A model generated the notes under the pieces. It was not told where the DNA came from. It saw only the letters and a program-made list of their open reading frames with translations, and did no database searches. From positions 1-64,000 of the forward strand of contig NZ_CP026305.1 in assembly GCF_003054555.1 (NCBI RefSeq): 64,000 nucleotides of DNA, given 5' to 3'. Positions 38,101 to 51,500 of this stretch are shown here, one piece after another. The translations under genes were made by a program, and so were the position numbers. Origin of the DNA: Streptomyces lunaelactis (lineage in GTDB: Bacteria > Actinomycetota > Actinomycetes > Streptomycetales > Streptomycetaceae). How positions within the stretch are numbered: position 1 is the stretch's first letter; each line of letters begins with the position of its first letter.

Positions 38101-41100
38101 GATGTCGATGCCGCTGCCGGCCTCGCCCGCATCGACGGGCACCGCGTACGCCACGAGCCGCTTGCCGGCCGTGCCGCTCGCCTCGCGGGCGATGACCGCT
38201 GCCTGGGCGACGCCCGGGTGGGCGGTCACGGCGGCCTCGATCTCGCCGGGTTCGACGCGGAAGCCGCGCACCTTCACCTGCGCGTCACTCCGGCCCACGT
38301 ACTCCAGCTGGCCGTCCGCGTTCCACCGCGCCAGGTCACCGGTGCGGTACATCCGCGAGCCCGCGGATCCGAACGGGTCGGCGACGAACCGCTCGGCCGT
38401 CAGCGCGGCACGACCGTGGTAGCCGCGTGCCACCGAACCCGCGACGTACAGCTCGCCCACCACGCCCGGGGGTACCGGTGAGAGACCGGGGCCCAGGATG
38501 TAGGTGCGCATGTTCCCGATCGGGGTGCCGATCGGGGCACTGCCCGTACCGTCGCCGGGGCCGGCGGAGGTGGTGGCGTAGAAGGACTCGGTCTGCCCGT
38601 AGGCGTTGACCACCCGCACGCCGGGCATCGCCTCGCGGATCTTGTGCACCAGCGACGCGGGGAGCGCCTCACCGGCGAACACCAGCGTCTCGGCGCCGAT
38701 CCTGTCCCCGAGCCGGTCGATCAGTTCGGCGAAGACCGACGGGACCGTGCTGATCACACTGCCCGACCAGCCGTCACGCTCGCCGAGGACCAGTGCGTCG
38801 CGGACCACCTCGACGCTGCCGCCGACGGACAGCGCGGTGAAGATCTCGAACACCGACACATCGAAGTTGATCGACGTGCTCGCCAGCATCCTGGAGCCTG
38901 CGCCCGCGCCGACACGCGACGCCAGCTGCGTCACACCGTTGACGACGGTGCCGTGGGTGATCACGACGCCCTTCGGGGTCCCGGTGGAGCCCGAGGTGTA
39001 CATGAGGTAGGCCAGGTGCTGCGGACGCAGCGGCGCCCGCCGGTCGCCGTCACCAAGGGCGGCACCGCCCTCGGCGCCCTCGAGATCGACGTCGTCGAGG
39101 AACAGACGCGGTACGTCGTTGTGGGGCAGCACGTCCACGGTCGCCGCATCGGTGAGGATCAGCGCCGGACGGGCCTCGGAGAGGATGAACTCCAGTCGGT
39201 GGCTCGGGTACTTCGGGTCGATCGGCAGATACCCGGCACCGGACTTCAGGATGCCCAGCATCGCCACGACCAGATCGGCGGAGCGCGGCAGCGCGAGGCC
39301 GACCACGGACTCGGGGCCCGCCCCTCGCGAGATCAGCTCGCGGGCAAGGCGGTTCGCCCGCGCGTCGAGCTCCCGGTACGTCCATGACGTACCCTCGCAC
39401 TCCACCGCGAGCGCGTCCGGCGCCTTTGCCACCTGGTGCTCGAACAGGGCGGGAATCGTCAGTTCGGGCGTCGGTGCGGCCGTGTCGTTGAGGCCGACGA
39501 GCAGCCGGTCCCGCTCGGCGGGCTCCAGTACGTCGACCTGGGCGACCTTGACCTGCGGGTCCTCGACGAGCTGCTGCAGGATCCGCAGGAACCGTGCGGC
39601 GATGGCCTCGACACTCTCGCTGTCGAAGAGGTGGTGCTGGTACTCCAGGGCCACGCGCAGCCGCGGCTCGGCGGTGGCCGTCACGATCATCGGGTAGTGG
39701 GTGCCGCTCATCGGGCTGATGCCGGTGACCGCGATGCCCGCCGCCGAGTAGGCCTCGGAGATGCCGGCGCGGTCGATCGGGTAGGAGTCGAAGACGACGA
39801 TGGTGTCGAAGAGGGACTTCAGTCCGGTGGCGTGGTGGATCTCGGCCAGCCCGTAGTGCTGGTGGTCCAGGAGCGCGCCCTGCCGGTTCTGCAGCCCGGA
39901 CAGCACCTCGTGGAGGGTGTCCGCGGGGGTGCAGTTGACCCGCACGGGCAGGGTGTTGATGAACAGTCCGACCATCGAGTCCACACCCGGTACCTGGGGC
40001 GGGCGGCCGGACACCGTGGTGCCGAACACCACGTCGCGGCGCCCGGTCAGGCTCCCCAGCAGGAGACCCCAGGCCGCCTGCACGACGGTGTTCAGGGTGA
40101 CGCCCAGCTCGGAGGCGCGCCGGGACAGCTCACCCGCGACATCGGCGGTCAGCGGAACGTCGACCTGGCCGATGCCGGTCGGGGCCGCCCCGGTCTCGGG
40201 GTGGGCGACGATCAGGGTGGGTTCGTCGATCCCGGCGAGTTCGCCCGCCCAGATCCGGGCGGCCTCCTCGCGGTCCTGCTGGTTCAGCCACACCAGGAAG
40301 TCGCGGTAGCCGCGCACGCGCGGCAGCCCGGAGGCGTCCCCGCCGGCGGCGTAGAGCCGCAGCAGGTCCTCGAGCAGCAGCGGCACCGACCAGCCGTCGA
40401 ACAGCACGTGGTTGGCGGTGAACACCAGCTCCGCGCGGTCCGGACCGATGGTCACCAGGGTCATCCGCAGCATCGGAGGCGTGAGGGGGTCGAAGTGCGT
40501 GGCGTGGTCCTCGGCCAGCAGCCCCTTGAGCGCCTCGATACGTTCGTCCTCGCCCAGGCGGCTGAAGTCGACCTGCTTCCAGGGCAGTTCCACGTGGTCC
40601 AGGACTACCTGCACCTGGTCTCCGGCGGCGTCGGACACGAACGCGGTCCGCAGGCTGGCGTACCGGTCCAGGAGCGCCTGCCCCGCGGCCTGCATCCGGG
40701 CCGGGTCGACCTGGCCGGACAGGTGGAACACCATCTGCATCTGGTAGGCGTCGAAGGCGGCGTCGACCAGCATGGTGTGGAACAGCAGCCCGGACTGCGT
40801 CGCGGTCAGCGGCCATACGTCGCTCAGGCCCGGGTGGCTCTTCTCCCATCCGTCGATCTCGCGCTGGGTCACCTTCACCAGCGGCACGTCCGAGGGGGTG
40901 AGTCCGCCCGCGCCGGGCGTCACGGCGTGCTGGGCCAAGGCCTCGAGCGCGGCACGCCAGTAGTCGGCGATCTCCTGTACGTCGTCCTGGGTGAGCACAC
41001 CGGTGGCGAAGCCGAGCCGGGCGTTGAGCTGCGGCCCCTTCTCGCCGTCGGTGACCAGGGCGTTCAGGTCGAGCGTGGACAGGGCGGGCATGTCCGCGTC

Positions 41101-44100
41101 CGGGTCGGCGACCAGTTCGGTGGTGCCCTCGGCCTGGGTCCAGCCGAGGCCGCGCAGGTTCTCGGGCATGTCGGTGGTCGAGTACCGGCCCAGGTAGTTG
41201 AACCCGATCTGGCCCGTCGAGTACTGCTTCAGCTCGTTCGCGGTCTCCGGGTTGAGATAGCGCAGCAGCCCGTAGCCGATGCCCTTGTCGGGGATCGCGA
41301 GGAGCTGCTCCTTGACCGCCTTGACCGCGGCGCCTGCGGACGGCCCGCCCGCGAAGGCCTCGTCGAGGTCGACCCCGGCGAGGTCGAGACGTACCGGGAA
41401 CATGGTGGTGAACCAGCCGACCGTGCTCGACAGGTCCGCGCCCGGGACGGCGTCCTCTTCGCGGCCGTGTCCTTCGAGGCGGATCAGCGTCGAGGACTCG
41501 TCGATGCCGCGCGCCCGGCGCCAGCGGGTGACGGCCAGGGCCAGCGCGGTGAGCAGGCCGTCGTTGACGCCGCCGCGGAAGGTCGCGGGGAGCGTGTTGA
41601 GCAGGGTCTCGGTGACCGTCTCCGGCAGCCGTACCCAGATGTGCCCGGACTTGGAGACGACGTCCACCTCGGGGTCCAGCGGCCGGGTGCCGAGGACGGG
41701 GTCCGGTCCGGCGACCACCTCGCGCCACAGGCCGAGTTCGGCGACCCGCTCGGGGGACGCCGCGGCGTCGACGAGGGCGTGTGCCCAGCGCCGCGCCGAG
41801 GTCGTGGCCTCCGGGAGTTCCGGGGTCTTGCCGGCCCGTACCTGCTCCCAGGCGGCGGCGAAGTCCGGCAGCAGGACGCGCCAGGACACTCCGTCGATGA
41901 CGAAGTGGTGCAGCACCACCAGGAGACGGCCGGGTGCGCCGTCGCCCGCGTCGAACCAGACGAACTGCGCCATCACTCCGGCGGCGGCGTCCAGCCGGCC
42001 GGTGGCCGCGTCCAGTTCCGCGGTGGCGAGCTCCAGCCACTGCTCGTTCCACTGTCCGTCGCACGCGACGCGGTGGATGAGGGAGGGCACGTCGACCGAG
42101 CCGGGGACGTCGGCCTGAAGGCCCCAGTCGTCGCCGTGCACCAGCCGGGAGCGCAGGATGTCGTGGCGGTCGAGGACCGCGCCGAGGGTCCCGGCGAGAC
42201 CGTCCTGGTCGATGCCGCGGGGCAGGTCGACCACGAGCGACATGGAGAACCGGTCGGTGCCGCCGCCCAGTTCCATCAGCCACTTGCCGACCGGCAGCAG
42301 CGGCATCCAGCCGACGCCACCGCCCTCGAGCTCCTCGAGGACCGGCGCGGCACCGGCCAGGCCGGCGGCCTGCGTGACCTCGGCGAGCTCGGCGACCGTG
42401 CGGCTCTCGAAGATCTGCCGCGCGCTGACGTCGACGCCCTGCGCCTTGGCGCGGGAGACGACCTGGATGGAGCGGATGCTGTCGCCGCCGATGGCGAAGA
42501 AGTCGTCGTCGATGCCGACCTGGTCGAGACCGAGGACCTCGGCGTAGATGCCGGCGAGGATCTTCTCGTGCGCCGTACGGGGCGCCCGGTACTCGCCGCC
42601 GGTGAACTCCGGCTCCGGCAGCGCCTTCTTGTCGAGCTTGCCGTTGGGGGTCAGCGGCAGCCGGTCCAGCATCACGAACACCGACGGGACCATGAACTCC
42701 GGCAGCCGGCCGGCGACGAACTTGCGCAGGTCGCGGGCCGAGACGCCCGCGGTGATGTCGATGTCGAGGTCGCCGAGGCTCTCGACGCTTCCCAGGCCGC
42801 TCTCGTCGACCTCCACCGGGACCACGTAGCCGACGAGCTGCTTGCCGCCGCCGCGGCCCTGGTGGGTGGTCACGACCGCCTGGGCCACGTTCGGGTGGGC
42901 GGTCAGGGCCGCTTCGACCTCGCCGGGTTCGATGCGGAAGCCGCGTATCTTCACCTGCGCGTCGTCACGGCCCACGTACTCCAGCCGGCCATCGGCGTTC
43001 CACCGCGCCAGGTCACCGGTGCGGTACATCCGCGAGCCCGCGGGACCGAACGGGTCGGCGACGAAGCGCTCGGCCGTCAGCGAGGGACGGCCCTGATAGC
43101 CGCGCGCGACCTTGCCCGCGACGTACAGCTCGCCCACCACGCCGACCGGGACCGGCTCGAGTCCGGGGCCCAGTACGTAGGTGCGCATGTTCCCGAGCGG
43201 CACACCGATCGGAGCGCTGCCCGCACCGTCCCACGCGGCCTCGGCCGGCAGCGCGAAGGTGGTGGCGTAGAAGGATTCGGTCTGTCCGTAGGCGTTGACC
43301 ACCCGGATGCCGGGGATCGTCTCGCGCACCCGCTGCACCAGCGCGGCGGGGAGCGCCTCACCGGCGAACACCACGGTCTCGGCGCTGATCTCACCGCCCA
43401 CCTGGTCGAGCAGCTCGACGAACACCGACGGAACGGTGCTGATCACACCGCCCGACCAGCCGCCGCGCTCACCGATCACCAGCACGTCGCGGGCCACCTC
43501 GAGGGTGCCACCGGTCGACAGCGCGGTGAACAGCTCGAACACCGACACATCGAAGTTGATGGACGTGCCCGCGAGCAGCCAGGTGCCCGAGTTCACGCCC
43601 ACCGAGGACGTCAGCCGCAGCACACCGTTGACCACGGTGTGGTGGGTGATGGCCACGCCCTTGGGGTTGCCGGTCGAGCCGGAGGTGTACATCACGTACG
43701 CGATGTGGTCAGGCCGCAGGGGGGAGATGCGCTCCGCGTCCTCGAGCGCCGTGTCGTTCTCGGTGCCGTCGAGGTCGACGTCGCCGAGGAACAGGCGCGG
43801 AGTGTCGGTCTCGGGCAGCACTCCGACGGTCTCGGCGTCGGTCAGCAGCAGCGTCGGACGGGCGTCGGAGAAGATGAAGTCCAGGCGTGTGCTCGGGTAC
43901 TTCGGGTCGATCGGCAGATACGCTCCGCCCGCCTTCAGCACCGCGAGGAGGGCGATGACCAGGTCGGCGGAGCGCGGCAGCGACAGCGCCACGACCGTCT
44001 CCGGGCCCACGCCGCGCCGCACCAGCTCGCGCGCCAGGCGGTTCGCCCGCGCGTCGAGCTGCCGGTACGTCAGCGCCGCACCGTCGAAGACCACCGCGAC

Positions 44101-45537
44101 CGCGTCCGGTGTCGCCGCCACCTGCCGCTCGAACAGCTCGGGGACGGTCACCTCGGGTGTGGGGGCGGCGGTGTCGTTGAATCCGCGCAGCACCAGCTCC
44201 CGCTCGGCCGGCTCCAGTACGTCCGCCTGCCGGACCGGCATGTCGGGGTCGGCCACCATCTGCTGGATGACGCGGACATAGCGGGCCCCGATGGCCTCGA
44301 CCGTGGCGTGGTCGAAGAGGTCGGTGGCGTACTCGATGTAGACGAGCATGCCCGGCTTGGTGGGGTCGGTGAAGTAGTTGAACTCCAGGTCGAACTTGGC
44401 GGAGGAGGTCGCCTGGACCTCGAGGCGCGCCTGCAGGGCGCCGGGCAGCTCGAGGTCGATCCAGCGCTCGTTCTCCCAGGTGAACATCACCTGGAACAGC
44501 GAGTGGTACGCGGTGGAGCGCTCGGGGTTGAGCTCCTCCACCAGGCGCTCGAACGGAGCGTCCTGCTTGTCGTAGGCGGCCAGCGCCTTCTGCTGCACCT
44601 GCCCGATGAGCTCGTCGAACGTCGGGCTGCCGGACAGGTCGGTGCGCAGCACCCAGGTGTTGACGAAGAACCCGATCAGATCCGCGAGTTCGTCGTCGGT
44701 ACGGCCCGCGATCGTGTTCCCGATCGGGATGTCCTCACCGGCGCCCAGGTGCTGGAGCAGCACCGCGAGGGCCGTCTGCATCACCATCGGCACCGACACG
44801 TCCCGGGCGAGTGCGAGTTCCTCGACCGCGGCGAGCAGGTCCGGTTCGATCGGGAACTCCACGATGTCGCCGCGGTGGCTGGCGGCCGGCGGGCGGGGCC
44901 GGTCGGTCGGCAGCTGCAGCGGCTGCGGCGTGCCTGTCAGCTCGTCGCGCCAGTAGCGCACTTGAGCCGACAGTGTGCTGTCGGGGTCGTCCTCGTCGCC
45001 CAGCACCTCGCGCTGCCACAGCGTGTAGTCGATGTACTGAACCGGCAGCTCCGGATAGTCCGGGGCCTCGCCCCGCACCCGGGCCGTGTACGCGACGTCC
45101 AGATCCCGCGCCAGCGGCACCACGGACTCGCCGTCACTGGCGATGTGGTGGATGAGCAGCACCAGGGTGTGCTCCTGCGGGCCGGAGCGGAGCAGGGTGG
45201 CCCGCACCGGGATCTGGGTGGCGAGGTCGATCGTGGACTGACCGGCCCGGGCCACGGCGTCGTCCAGCGCGTCGGGCGCCACCTCGATGAGCGGCACATC
45301 GAGCACCAGCTCGTCGACCGGCACGACCTGCTGGGAGGGAACGCCGTCGGCGTTCGCGACGATCAGCGTGCGCAGGCTCTCGTGCCGGACCACCACGTCC
45401 CGTACCGCCGACTCCAGCGCCCCCACGTTCAGGGGGCCGCTCAGCCGCACCAGGAACGGAACGTTGTACGTCGCCGAAGGACCCTCAAACTGTTCGATGA
45501 ACCACAGCCGGCGCTGCGCGAACGACAACGGGATCAT
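29149..45537 (-). CDS. Four-module NRPS with terminal thioesterase
   Basis: A 5462-residue synthetase. Order with rough residues: C 1-450 (LCL), A 463-970, T 1017, E 1063-1536; C 1547-2013 (DCL), A 2027-2515, T 2563; C 2617-3070 (LCL), A 3080-3590, T 3640, E 3680-4160; C 4170-4625 (DCL), A 4632-5125, T about 5165, TE 5225-5462 (GLSLGG nucleophile). C subtypes agree with the presence or absence of E upstream. All four A domains have intact YTSGSTGxPKG and NGKLD and nearly the same pocket, D-V-F-S-V/L-A-A-Y-A-K, which I recognise as piperazate-type. Predicted incorporation is D-Pip, L-Pip, D-Pip, L-Pip, then release. The second C has NHVLFDG with the catalytic His kept. The ATG overlaps the TAA of the upstream NRPS by one base. 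Confidence 0.95.
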   Translation of the reverse strand: MIPLSFAQRRLWFIEQFEGPSATYNVPFLVRLSGPLNVGALESAVRDVVVRHESLRTLIVANADGVPSQQVVPVDELVLDVPLIEVAPDALDDAVARAGQSTIDLATQIPVRATLLRSGPQEHTLVLLIHHIASDGESVVPLARDLDVAYTARVRGEAPDYPELPVQYIDYTLWQREVLGDEDDPDSTLSAQVRYWRDELTGTPQPLQLPTDRPRPPAASHRGDIVEFPIEPDLLAAVEELALARDVSVPMVMQTALAVLLQHLGAGEDIPIGNTIAGRTDDELADLIGFFVNTWVLRTDLSGSPTFDELIGQVQQKALAAYDKQDAPFERLVEELNPERSTAYHSLFQVMFTWENERWIDLELPGALQARLEVQATSSAKFDLEFNYFTDPTKPGMLVYIEYATDLFDHATVEAIGARYVRVIQQMVADPDMPVRQADVLEPAERELVLRGFNDTAAPTPEVTVPELFERQVAATPDAVAVVFDGAALTYRQLDARANRLARELVRRGVGPETVVALSLPRSADLVIALLAVLKAGGAYLPIDPKYPSTRLDFIFSDARPTLLLTDAETVGVLPETDTPRLFLGDVDLDGTENDTALEDAERISPLRPDHIAYVMYTSGSTGNPKGVAITHHTVVNGVLRLTSSVGVNSGTWLLAGTSINFDVSVFELFTALSTGGTLEVARDVLVIGERGGWSGGVISTVPSVFVELLDQVGGEISAETVVFAGEALPAALVQRVRETIPGIRVVNAYGQTESFYATTFALPAEAAWDGAGSAPIGVPLGNMRTYVLGPGLEPVPVGVVGELYVAGKVARGYQGRPSLTAERFVADPFGPAGSRMYRTGDLARWNADGRLEYVGRDDAQVKIRGFRIEPGEVEAALTAHPNVAQAVVTTHQGRGGGKQLVGYVVPVEVDESGLGSVESLGDLDIDITAGVSARDLRKFVAGRLPEFMVPSVFVMLDRLPLTPNGKLDKKALPEPEFTGGEYRAPRTAHEKILAGIYAEVLGLDQVGIDDDFFAIGGDSIRSIQVVSRAKAQGVDVSARQIFESRTVAELAEVTQAAGLAGAAPVLEELEGGGVGWMPLLPVGKWLMELGGGTDRFSMSLVVDLPRGIDQDGLAGTLGAVLDRHDILRSRLVHGDDWGLQADVPGSVDVPSLIHRVACDGQWNEQWLELATAELDAATGRLDAAAGVMAQFVWFDAGDGAPGRLLVVLHHFVIDGVSWRVLLPDFAAAWEQVRAGKTPELPEATTSARRWAHALVDAAASPERVAELGLWREVVAGPDPVLGTRPLDPEVDVVSKSGHIWVRLPETVTETLLNTLPATFRGGVNDGLLTALALAVTRWRRARGIDESSTLIRLEGHGREEDAVPGADLSSTVGWFTTMFPVRLDLAGVDLDEAFAGGPSAGAAVKAVKEQLLAIPDKGIGYGLLRYLNPETANELKQYSTGQIGFNYLGRYSTTDMPENLRGLGWTQAEGTTELVADPDADMPALSTLDLNALVTDGEKGPQLNARLGFATGVLTQDDVQEIADYWRAALEALAQHAVTPGAGGLTPSDVPLVKVTQREIDGWEKSHPGLSDVWPLTATQSGLLFHTMLVDAAFDAYQMQMVFHLSGQVDPARMQAAGQALLDRYASLRTAFVSDAAGDQVQVVLDHVELPWKQVDFSRLGEDERIEALKGLLAEDHATHFDPLTPPMLRMTLVTIGPDRAELVFTANHVLFDGWSVPLLLEDLLRLYAAGGDASGLPRVRGYRDFLVWLNQQDREEAARIWAGELAGIDEPTLIVAHPETGAAPTGIGQVDVPLTADVAGELSRRASELGVTLNTVVQAAWGLLLGSLTGRRDVVFGTTVSGRPPQVPGVDSMVGLFINTLPVRVNCTPADTLHEVLSGLQNRQGALLDHQHYGLAEIHHATGLKSLFDTIVVFDSYPIDRAGISEAYSAAGIAVTGISPMSGTHYPMIVTATAEPRLRVALEYQHHLFDSESVEAIAARFLRILQQLVEDPQVKVAQVDVLEPAERDRLLVGLNDTAAPTPELTIPALFEHQVAKAPDALAVECEGTSWTYRELDARANRLARELISRGAGPESVVGLALPRSADLVVAMLGILKSGAGYLPIDPKYPSHRLEFILSEARPALILTDAATVDVLPHNDVPRLFLDDVDLEGAEGGAALGDGDRRAPLRPQHLAYLMYTSGSTGTPKGVVITHGTVVNGVTQLASRVGAGAGSRMLASTSINFDVSVFEIFTALSVGGSVEVVRDALVLGERDGWSGSVISTVPSVFAELIDRLGDRIGAETLVFAGEALPASLVHKIREAMPGVRVVNAYGQTESFYATTSAGPGDGTGSAPIGTPIGNMRTYILGPGLSPVPPGVVGELYVAGSVARGYHGRAALTAERFVADPFGSAGSRMYRTGDLARWNADGQLEYVGRSDAQVKVRGFRVEPGEIEAAVTAHPGVAQAAVIAREASGTAGKRLVAYAVPVDAGEAGSGIDIDELRKFVAAQLPEFMVPAAFMVLQRLPLAPNGKLDRAALPEPEFAGQAYRAPRTPQEEFLCGLFAEVLGLDQVGIDDNFFTLGGHSLLATRLVSRIRTALDVEVPIRVVFDSPTVVELTGHLSPGSRVRPQLRKAEQRPDLVPLSFAQRRLWFIDRFEGPSATYNAPFPLRLTGALDVGALESAVRDVVARHESLRTLIVEDSEGVPHQLVVPADETTLDMPVVQTDAAGLEDAMAEAVAYPFSLANDIPVRATLLRTGEEDHVLVLLIHHIASDGESMAPLARDLGAAYTARLEGDAPQWDELAVQYVDYTLWQREVLGEENDPDSALSAQVRYWRDELTGVPQPLQLPADRPRPPAASHRGDTVEFGLAPEVVAAVDELAREHGVTVSMVLQSALAVLLHGLGGGDDVTIGSPIANRTDEGLADLVGFFVNTWVLRADLSGGITFDRLLDQVRNKSLAAYDNQDVPFERLVEELNPERSTAYTPLFQVMFAWQNFARKDFELPGLRVEFERVRNESAKFDLFFNMADLPGMGVLGHLEYATDLFDRETVEAIAARFTRVVGQLAADPRQRVAAVELVQPAERELVLRGFNDTAAPVDDVTIPGLFERQVAATPDAVAVVFGEQSLTYRELDARANRLARELIGRGVGPETVVALSLPRSADLVAGLLAVLKAGGAYLPIDPKYPSTRLDFILSDARPTLLLTDAETVGVLPETGIATLFLGDVDLDGTETDTELGNAELGDAERISALRPEHVAYVMYTSGSTGRPKGVAITHHNVVNGVSSLASATGMKAGTRTLAGTSVNFDVSVFEIFTTLSVGGTVEVARDVLVIGERGGWSGGVISTVPSVFAELLDQTSGEISAETVVFAGEALPATLVQRVRETIPGVRVVNAYGQTESFYATTFPLPADAQWDGASSAPIGAPIGNMRTYILGPGLVPVPVGVVGELYVAGNVGRGYHGRAALTAERFVADPFGGAGSRMYRTGDLARWNTDGRLEYAGRGDAQVKVRGFRIEPGEVEAALVAHPEVAQAVAIVRAGPGGNKQLVGYVVPVGAGDDHSVDGLGALEVDMTAGLSARDLRRFVSGRLPEFMVPSAFVVLERLPLAPNGKLDRAALPDPEFTAGTYRAPRTAVEEILAGVYADVLGLDRVGLDDDFFAVGGDSIRSIQVVTRARAQGVEVSPRQIFEQRTVAELAEVATSDVGARPVLEEFEGGGTGELPLLPIAKYMLELGGGFDRFSMSLALELPEGIDQDQLAATLGAVLDRHDILRSRLLTEDGGSLHIAAPGTIEVASLVHKVACDGTWDDWQQSAAAELDAATGRLDPAAGVMAQFVWFDAEQGAGRLLVALHHLVVDGVSWRILVPDFAEAWKQIRDGNAPDLPEVGTSVRRWTHALVEEANSPERVAELDLWRAMLDGPDPVLGSRPLDPAVDVRSTVEHLEIQLPVAATEALLTSVPAAFHGGVNDGLLAALALALAKWRRGRGVTEPSALIRLEGHGREQDVVPGADLSRTAGWFTSMFPVRLDTAGFSLDEAFAGGPAAGGVIKAVKEQLRAVPDKGLGFGLLRYLNPDTEAELRRHPAGQIGFNYLGQFSSADMPEELRGLGFTQLPALDAALDADMPAMSTVEINSAVVDTELGAQLGAMIGFPAGVLSREEVQELADLWIEALEALVRHVATPGAGGLTPSDLPLVSVRQRDIEAWEQRYPALADVWPLTPLQSGLLFQSTMQSDDDTFDAYQMQIVFHVSGQVDPARMRKSGQAVLDRYAGLRTAVVTDADGNQVQIVLDHVEVPWRHVDLSGLKEGAREEAFEKLVADDHHEHFDQATPPLLRLTLVTMDPDRSELILTAHHMLFDGWSFPLLMQDLLRLYGSSGDATVLPRVRGFRDFLVWLSQQDHEATGRAWAEELAGADPTVLAPGAPDNEGVGQIDIQLPLEEARALNRRASELGVTLNTLLQGAWGILLGRLTGRQDVVFGATVSGRPPTLTDVDSIIGLFINTLPVRVAYAPGDSLADLVTGLQKRQAALLDHHYYGLSDIQQAAGHKSLFDTLVVFESFPVDKEGLSDANTAAGIAFTGIRPFSGTHYPLALMAGAEPHLQMVLQYQQGAFDRDAVEAIAARLARILRQVANDPTTPVGLVDVLEPAEHDRLLELNDTATFTPQVTVPGLFERQVAATPDAVAVVCDEKSLTYRQVNAAANRLARELVRHEVGPESVVAVSLPRSADLVVALLAVLKAGGAYLPIDPKYPSHRLEAILTEAAPQLILTDTATESVLPPSDSALLHLDTLDAEQAGPDTDLTDRERSAPLRPEHLAYVMYTSGSTGAPKGVAITHHNVVNGVLRLASQVGMGPDRRMLAGTSINFDVSVFEIFTTLTSGGSVEVVRDVLVLGERDGWDGSVISTVPSAFAELVDQIADRTSVDTLVFAGEALPATLVQRAREAFPGVQVVNAYGQSESFYATAFAVFDDEEWVGAGSTPIGTPLGNMRTYVLGPALTPVPSGVVGELYVAGNIGRGYRGRPGLTAERFVADPYGAPGSRMYRTGDLARWNEQGRLEYAGRDDSQVKVRGFRVEPGEVEAALTGHPGIAQVAVIAREGRAGNAGKQLVAYVVPARSEGLTVDEIRGLASDRLPEYMVPAAFVTLERLPLAPNGKLDRAALPEPEFFGGVYRAPRTPREEVLCGLFAEVLGVERVGIDDDFFALGGHSLLASRLINRIRTLLGVGIPIRVMFQSPTVVELDAYLASGTESSEYTDPFGVVLPLKTGGEQAPLWFVHPGVGLSWAYMGFAGHLGEDRPVYAIQARGFDGAELPRSIDAMIADYLEQILKVQPEGPFHLVGLSLGGTLAQAMAAELQSQGHEVATLALLDCVPASWFTHNETVDASEVREFFGERLPALAGSAEGDRESLVDTASTIMVRHVTMMKDFESPVYRGAALFFNATLNPDESYRSHWMPHILGDIEEWDIHSTHLGMNMPGPAAEICKVINRHLNGIGN

Positions 45538-48500
45538 TACTGTCCACTCCTGTTCATCTTGCGCAGACGGGGGCGACTCGACGTGTTCGCGTCCTGCACC
45601 GTGCGCGATAGTTCGGCGATGCTGCGATGTTCGAAAATGGCCCGGATGGTCACGGACACTCCGAGCGTCTTGCGGATACGGCTGGTCAGCCGGGTCGCCG
45701 TCAGGGAGTTGCCGCCCAGTTCGAAGAAGTCGTCGTCGATGCCGACGCGCTCCACGCCGAGTACCTCGCCGAACAGCTCGCAGAGACTGGCTTCCTGCTC
45801 GGTGCGGGGGGCGCGGTAGACGGGGCCCGTGGATCCGGGTTCGGGCAGGGCCGACCGGTCCAGCCTTCCGACGGGTGTCAGCGGCAGCTCGTCAAGGACC
45901 ACGAACGCCGTGGGGACCATGTGCTCCGGCAGGCGCTCGGAGGCGAAAGCGGTGAGCTCGTCGGCGTCGGCGCCGTCCTCCGCCCGGGCGGGGACGACAT
46001 AGCCCACCAGTTGCCTGATGTCGTCGTCGCCGTCACGGGCGATGACCACCACCTGGCCCACCGAGGGGTGTTCGGACAGGGCGGCCACGACCTCGGCCGG
46101 TTCGATCCGCTCCCCGCGGATCGTCACCTGGGTGTCACCGCGCCTGACGTACTCGAGGAGGCCGCCGGTGTTCCAGCGGGCCAGGTCTCCGGTGCGGAGC
46201 ATCCGCGACCCGGCCGGGCCGAAGGGGTCGGCGACGAAGCGCCCGGCCGTCAGCCCGGCACGGCCGTGATAGCCGCGCCCCAGCGTGGTGCCGGCGACGT
46301 ACAGCTCGCCGACCGCGCCCGGCGGCACCGGTGTGAGCCCGGCGCCGAGCACGTACACCCGGACGTTCGGGAGGGGGGTCCCGATGGCCGCCTCGCCCGT
46401 CCGGGCCGGCTCGTCGGCGCCCGGCAGCGTGAAGGCGGTGGCGTAGAAGGACTCGCTCGGCCCGTAGGCGCTGACCACCCGGACGCCGGGGATCGCCTTG
46501 CGGACCCGCTCCACCAGCGACGCCGGCAGTGTCTCGCCGGCGAAGAGCACCGTGTCGGCGCTGATCTCGCCGGCCTGGTCGAGGAGTTCGGCGAACGCCG
46601 ACGGGACTGTGCTGATCACCCCGCCGGTGGCTCCGGCGCGCTCCATGAGGTCCTGTGTCTGCTGGACCAGTTCGACGCTGCCGCCGGTGCACAGCGTGGT
46701 GAACAGCGCCGCCGCCGACACATCGAAGGTGCCCGGCTTCGCCGCCGGCAGCCGGGTCGTGGGCGAGCCGGTCAGGTGCGCCGCCAGTCCCGGTACGCGG
46801 TCGGTCACATTGCGGTGGGTGATCGTCACGCCCCTGGGCCCGCCGGGGTATCCGGAGGTGTACGTCAGCCAGGCCACGTGGTCCGGGCGCAGCGGCCGTA
46901 TCCGGTCCCCGTCACCGAGGTCGCCGTCGGGGCCGTCCAAGATCTCGTCCAGGCGCAGGTGCTGGGTCCCGGTGTCCGCCAGTGTGGCCCCGGTGGCGGC
47001 GTCGTAAAGGACGAGGACCGGGGAGGCGTCGGCGATGAGGGACTTCAGGCAGCTGCTCGGGGCGCCCGGGTCCAGCGGCAGATACCCACCGCCGGCCTTG
47101 AGCACCGCGAGGAGCGCGGCCACGTGGTCGGGGGTGTGCGGCAGGGCCGCGGCCACCACCGTCTCCGGACCGACCTCGCGGCGGACCAGGACGCGCGCCA
47201 GCCGGTTGGCCCGTGCGTTCAGCTCCCGGTACGTCCACGACACGTCGCCGCCCGCGACCGCCACCGCGTCCGGTGTCCGAGCCGCCTGACGCTCGAACAG
47301 CCCGGGGATCGTCAGCCCGGGCGTCGGTGCGGCCGTGTCGTTGAGGCCGACGAGGAGACGGTCCCGCTCGGCGGGCTCCAGCACATCGACGGCCCCGACC
47401 CGCTGTGCGGGGTCTGCCGCCAGCTGCCGCATGATCCGCCCGTAGCGGGTGGCGACACTCTGCGCCGTGCCCGGGTCGAGCACGTTCTTCTGGTACTGCA
47501 CGGTCAGCCGCAGGCCGTCGGACTCGATGAAGACCAGCAGGGTCACCGGGTAGTGGCTGGCGGTGAACGAGCGGATCCCGGTGACCGAGATCCCGGCCGC
47601 CTTGCTGGCCTCGGCGATGCCGACGCGGTCCAGCGGGAAGGACTCGAACCCGATGATGGTGTCGAACAGGGCGTCGAGGCCGGTCGCTTCGTAGATCTCG
47701 GTCAGGCCGTAGTGGTGGTGGTCCATCAGCGCGGCCTGCCGGCTCTGCACTCCGGTCAGGAGTTCGGCGAGCGTGGCCCCGGGTGAGGTCTGCACGCGCA
47801 CGGGCAGGGTGTTGAGGAACATGCCGACGATCGAGTCGACACCGGGCACCGCGGGCGGGCGGCCGGACACCGTGGATGCGAAGATCACGTCCTGGCGGCC
47901 GGTCAGCTGGTTCAGCAGGATCGCCCAGGCACCCTGGACGACGGTGTTCAGCGTGACGCCGAGGCCGGCCGCGCGGGCGCTCAGCTCCCGGGCCTCCTGG
48001 CCCGTCAGCGTGACATCGATCTGGCCGATACCGGCACTGTTGTCGCCGTGCTCGGAGGCGGGGGCCAGGGCCAGTGCCGTCGGCTCGTCGACGCCGTCGA
48101 GTTCGTGGGTCCACACCCGGGCCGACTCGTCGGGGTCCTGCCTGGACAGCCAGTCCACGAAGTCCCGGTAGCTGCGCACGCGCGGCAGCACCGAGCCGTC
48201 TCCGGCGGAGCCGTAGAGCTTCAGCAGGTCCTGCATCAGCAGCGGCACCGACCAGCCGTCGAAGAGCACGTGATGGGCGGTCAGTACGAGTTCGAACCTC
48301 TCCGCCTCCATCCTGACCAGGGCCAGGCGCAGCATGGGCGGCGTGGCCGCGTCGAAGTGGGTGCGCAGGTCCTGCGCCAGGAACTGCTCGAACGCCTCGG
48401 CGCGTTCGGCCTCGCCGAGGCCGCTGTAGTCGAGGTCCTGCCAGGGCAGCGGGACGCCTTCCTGGATCAGCTGGACCAGGTCTCCGCCGGAGTCGGGTAC

Positions 48501-51500
48501 GAACGCGGCCCGCAGGCTGGGGTGCCGGTCCAGGAGTGCCTGCCCGGCCGCGAGCATCCGGGCCGGGTCCACCCGCCCGGACAGGTGGAGCGCGTACTGC
48601 ACCTGGTAGGCGTCGAAGGTGGAGTCGTTGAGCTGGGAGTGGAACAGCAGGCCCGACTGCAGCGGGGTGGACGGCCATACGTCCGCAAGGCCCGGGTAGC
48701 GCTCCTCCCACGCCTCGATGTCGCTCTGGCTCGCCGTCACCAGGGGCACGTCAGAGGGGGTCAGGCCGCCGGCGCCCTGCTCGGCGATGTGCCGGGCGAG
48801 GCCGCCCAGGGCCGCGCACCACAGGTCCGCCAGTTCCTGCACTTCGGCGGGGGACAGTACGCCCGTGGGGGCGGCGAAGACGGCGCCGAGCCGGGGGCCC
48901 GCGGTTGTGTCGGTGACGGTGGCGTTGATGTCCAGTTCGGCCGGCGCCGGCATCCGGGCGTCCTGCCCGGCGTCGAGTTCGGCGAGCTCGGCCACGTCGG
49001 TGGCCTGCGTCCAGCCGAGGCCGCGCAGGTGCTCGGGCATGTCGGCGGCGGCGGAGAACCGGCCCAGGTAGTTGAATCCGACCTGTCCGATGGGGTGTTC
49101 CCGCAGGATCGCCGCGGTGTCCGGGTTCAGGTGCCGCAAAAGGCCGTAGCCGATGCCCTTGTCGGGGATGGCCCGCAGCCGCTCCTTGACCGCCTTGAGT
49201 ACGCGGCCGGCGGCCGGGCCGCCTGCGAACGCCTCGTCCAGGTCCACCCCGGCGAGGTCGAGGCGCACCGGGAACGCGCTGGTGAACCAGCCCACTGTGC
49301 GGGACAGGTCCGCGCCCGGCACCACGTCCTCCTCGCGGCCGTGGCCTTCGAGGCGGATGAGGGCGGAGGACTCGTCGACTCCCCGCGTACGGCGCCACTG
49401 GGCGAGTGCCAGTGCGAGGCCGGCGAGCAGGCCGTCGTTGACGCCGCCGCGGAATGCCGCGGGTACCGCGGTCAGCAGGGCCTCGGTGACCGCCACCGGG
49501 AGCTCCACGCGCGTCTTCTCTACGGTGGACACCACATCGAGCACGGGGTCCAGGCGCCTGGTACCGAGCACCGGGTCGGGGCCCTCGACGATGGACCGCC
49601 ACGCCTTGAGCTCCGCAACTCGCTGCGGGCTCGACGCCTCGTCGGCCAGGGCGTGCGCCCAGCGCCGCATCGAGGTGGCCACGTCCGGCAGTTGCGGGCT
49701 CCCGCCCGCCCGTACCTGCTCCCAGGCCGCCGCGAAGTCGGGCATCAGGATCCGCCACGACACCCCGTCGATCACGAGGTGGTGCAGCGCCACCAGGAGG
49801 CGGCCCGGTGCGCCGTCGGCCGGGTCGAACCAGACGAACTGCGCGACCACGCCCGCCGCCGGGTCGAGACGCTCGGCAGCGGCGTCCAGTTCGCTCAGCA
49901 GCGTCGGGCTCCACGACTTCTCGTCCCAGCGCCCGTCGCTCGCGGCGCGGCGGATCAGCCGCGCCACATCCACCGAGCCCGGCGCGGTGACCTCCAGGCC
50001 GCCGCCGTCCGTGTCCACCAGGCGGGAGCGCAGCAGATCGTGACGGTCCAGGACCGCGCCCAGCGTCGCGACGAGGCCGGACCGGTCGATGCCCTCGGGC
50101 AGTTCGAGCACCATCGCCTGCAGGAACCGGTCGAAGCCCGGTCCCCAATCCCGGATCCACTGCGCCACCGGCAGCAGCGGCATCCATCCCGTGCCGCCGC
50201 CCTCGAGCTCCTCGAGGACCGGGCCGGCACCGGCGTCCTTGTTCGCTGCCGCGACCTCGGCCAGCTCGGCCACCGTCCGGCGCTCGAAGATCTCCCGTGA
50301 GCTGAGCACCAGGCCGTGTGCCCGCGCTCGCGTCACCACCTGGATGGACTGGATGCTGTCCCCGCCGATGGCGAAGAAGTCGTCGTCGATGCCGACCTGG
50401 TCGAGGCCGAGGAGCTCGGCGAACAGGCCCGCCAGGATCTGCTCGTGCTCGGTACGCGGCGCCCGGTACACCCCGCCCCTGAACTCCGGCTCCGGCAGCT
50501 TGGCCGTGTCGAGCTTTCCGTTCGGGGTCAGCGGGAGCCGGTCGAGGACGGTGAACGTCGCGGGAACCATGTAGTCCGGCAGGAGCTGCGCGAGAAACGG
50601 GCGCAACTCCCCCACCGCGAAGCCTGATTCGAAAGCGATGGCGCCATAAGCGCTGTCCTGGGGGCCGCTGTCCGCGTCATCGGCGCGGGCCGGGACCACA
50701 TAGCCCACCAGCTGCTTGCCCCTGCCGGTGCCCGGTGCCTCGTGGGCGATCACAGCGGCGTGCGCCACTCCCGGGTGCGACTCGAGAGCCGCCTCGATCT
50801 CGTGGGGTTCGATCCGGAATCCGCGGATCTTGACCTGGGTGTCGGCCCGCCCGTGGAAGATCAGTTCGCCGTCGGCCGTCCACTCCGCGAGGTCACCGGT
50901 GCGGTACATCCGCTCGCCGGGCTCGCCGAACGGGTGGGCCACGAAGCGCCCGGCCGTCTGTCCCGGCCGGCCCAGGTACCCGCGTGCCAGCGCCGCGCCC
51001 GACACGTACAGCTCGCCGGTCACCCCGGCCTGCACCGGCCGCAGTTCCGCATCCAGCACATGGACCTGGGCGTTGGTGATCGCCCCTCCGATGGGCGGCA
51101 CCTGGCCGTCCCCGGGCAGCGGCTCGCTCATGGTGGCGCAGACGGTGGTCTCGGTCGGCCCGTAGGCGTTGATCATCCGCCGTCCGGCCGACCAGGTGGC
51201 CGCCAGTTCCGGCGACGTGGCATCTCCGGCGACCACCAGGGTCTCGACGGTGGCCAGGGAGCCGGCCGTGATGGCTGTAAGGACCGGCGGCGGCAGGGTC
51301 ACATGGGTGACGCCGTGAGCGGCGATCGTGTCGGCCACCGGGCTGCCCGGGGCCAGTTGGTCCTTGTCGGCCAGCACGAGCGTGGCCCCCGACAGCAGGG
51401 ACATGCACAGTTCCCACACGGAAGCGTCGAAGCTCGGCGAGGCGAACTGCAGCACCCGGCTCTCGGCCGTCACCTTCAGCCGCTCCACCTGCGTCGCGAG

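Noticed and set aside
25075..45819. Very long plus-strand frames (up to about 3000 codons) opposite the NRPS genes
   Set aside because: High-GC antisense artefacts; they lack domains and follow the codon positions of the NRPS genes on the other strand.
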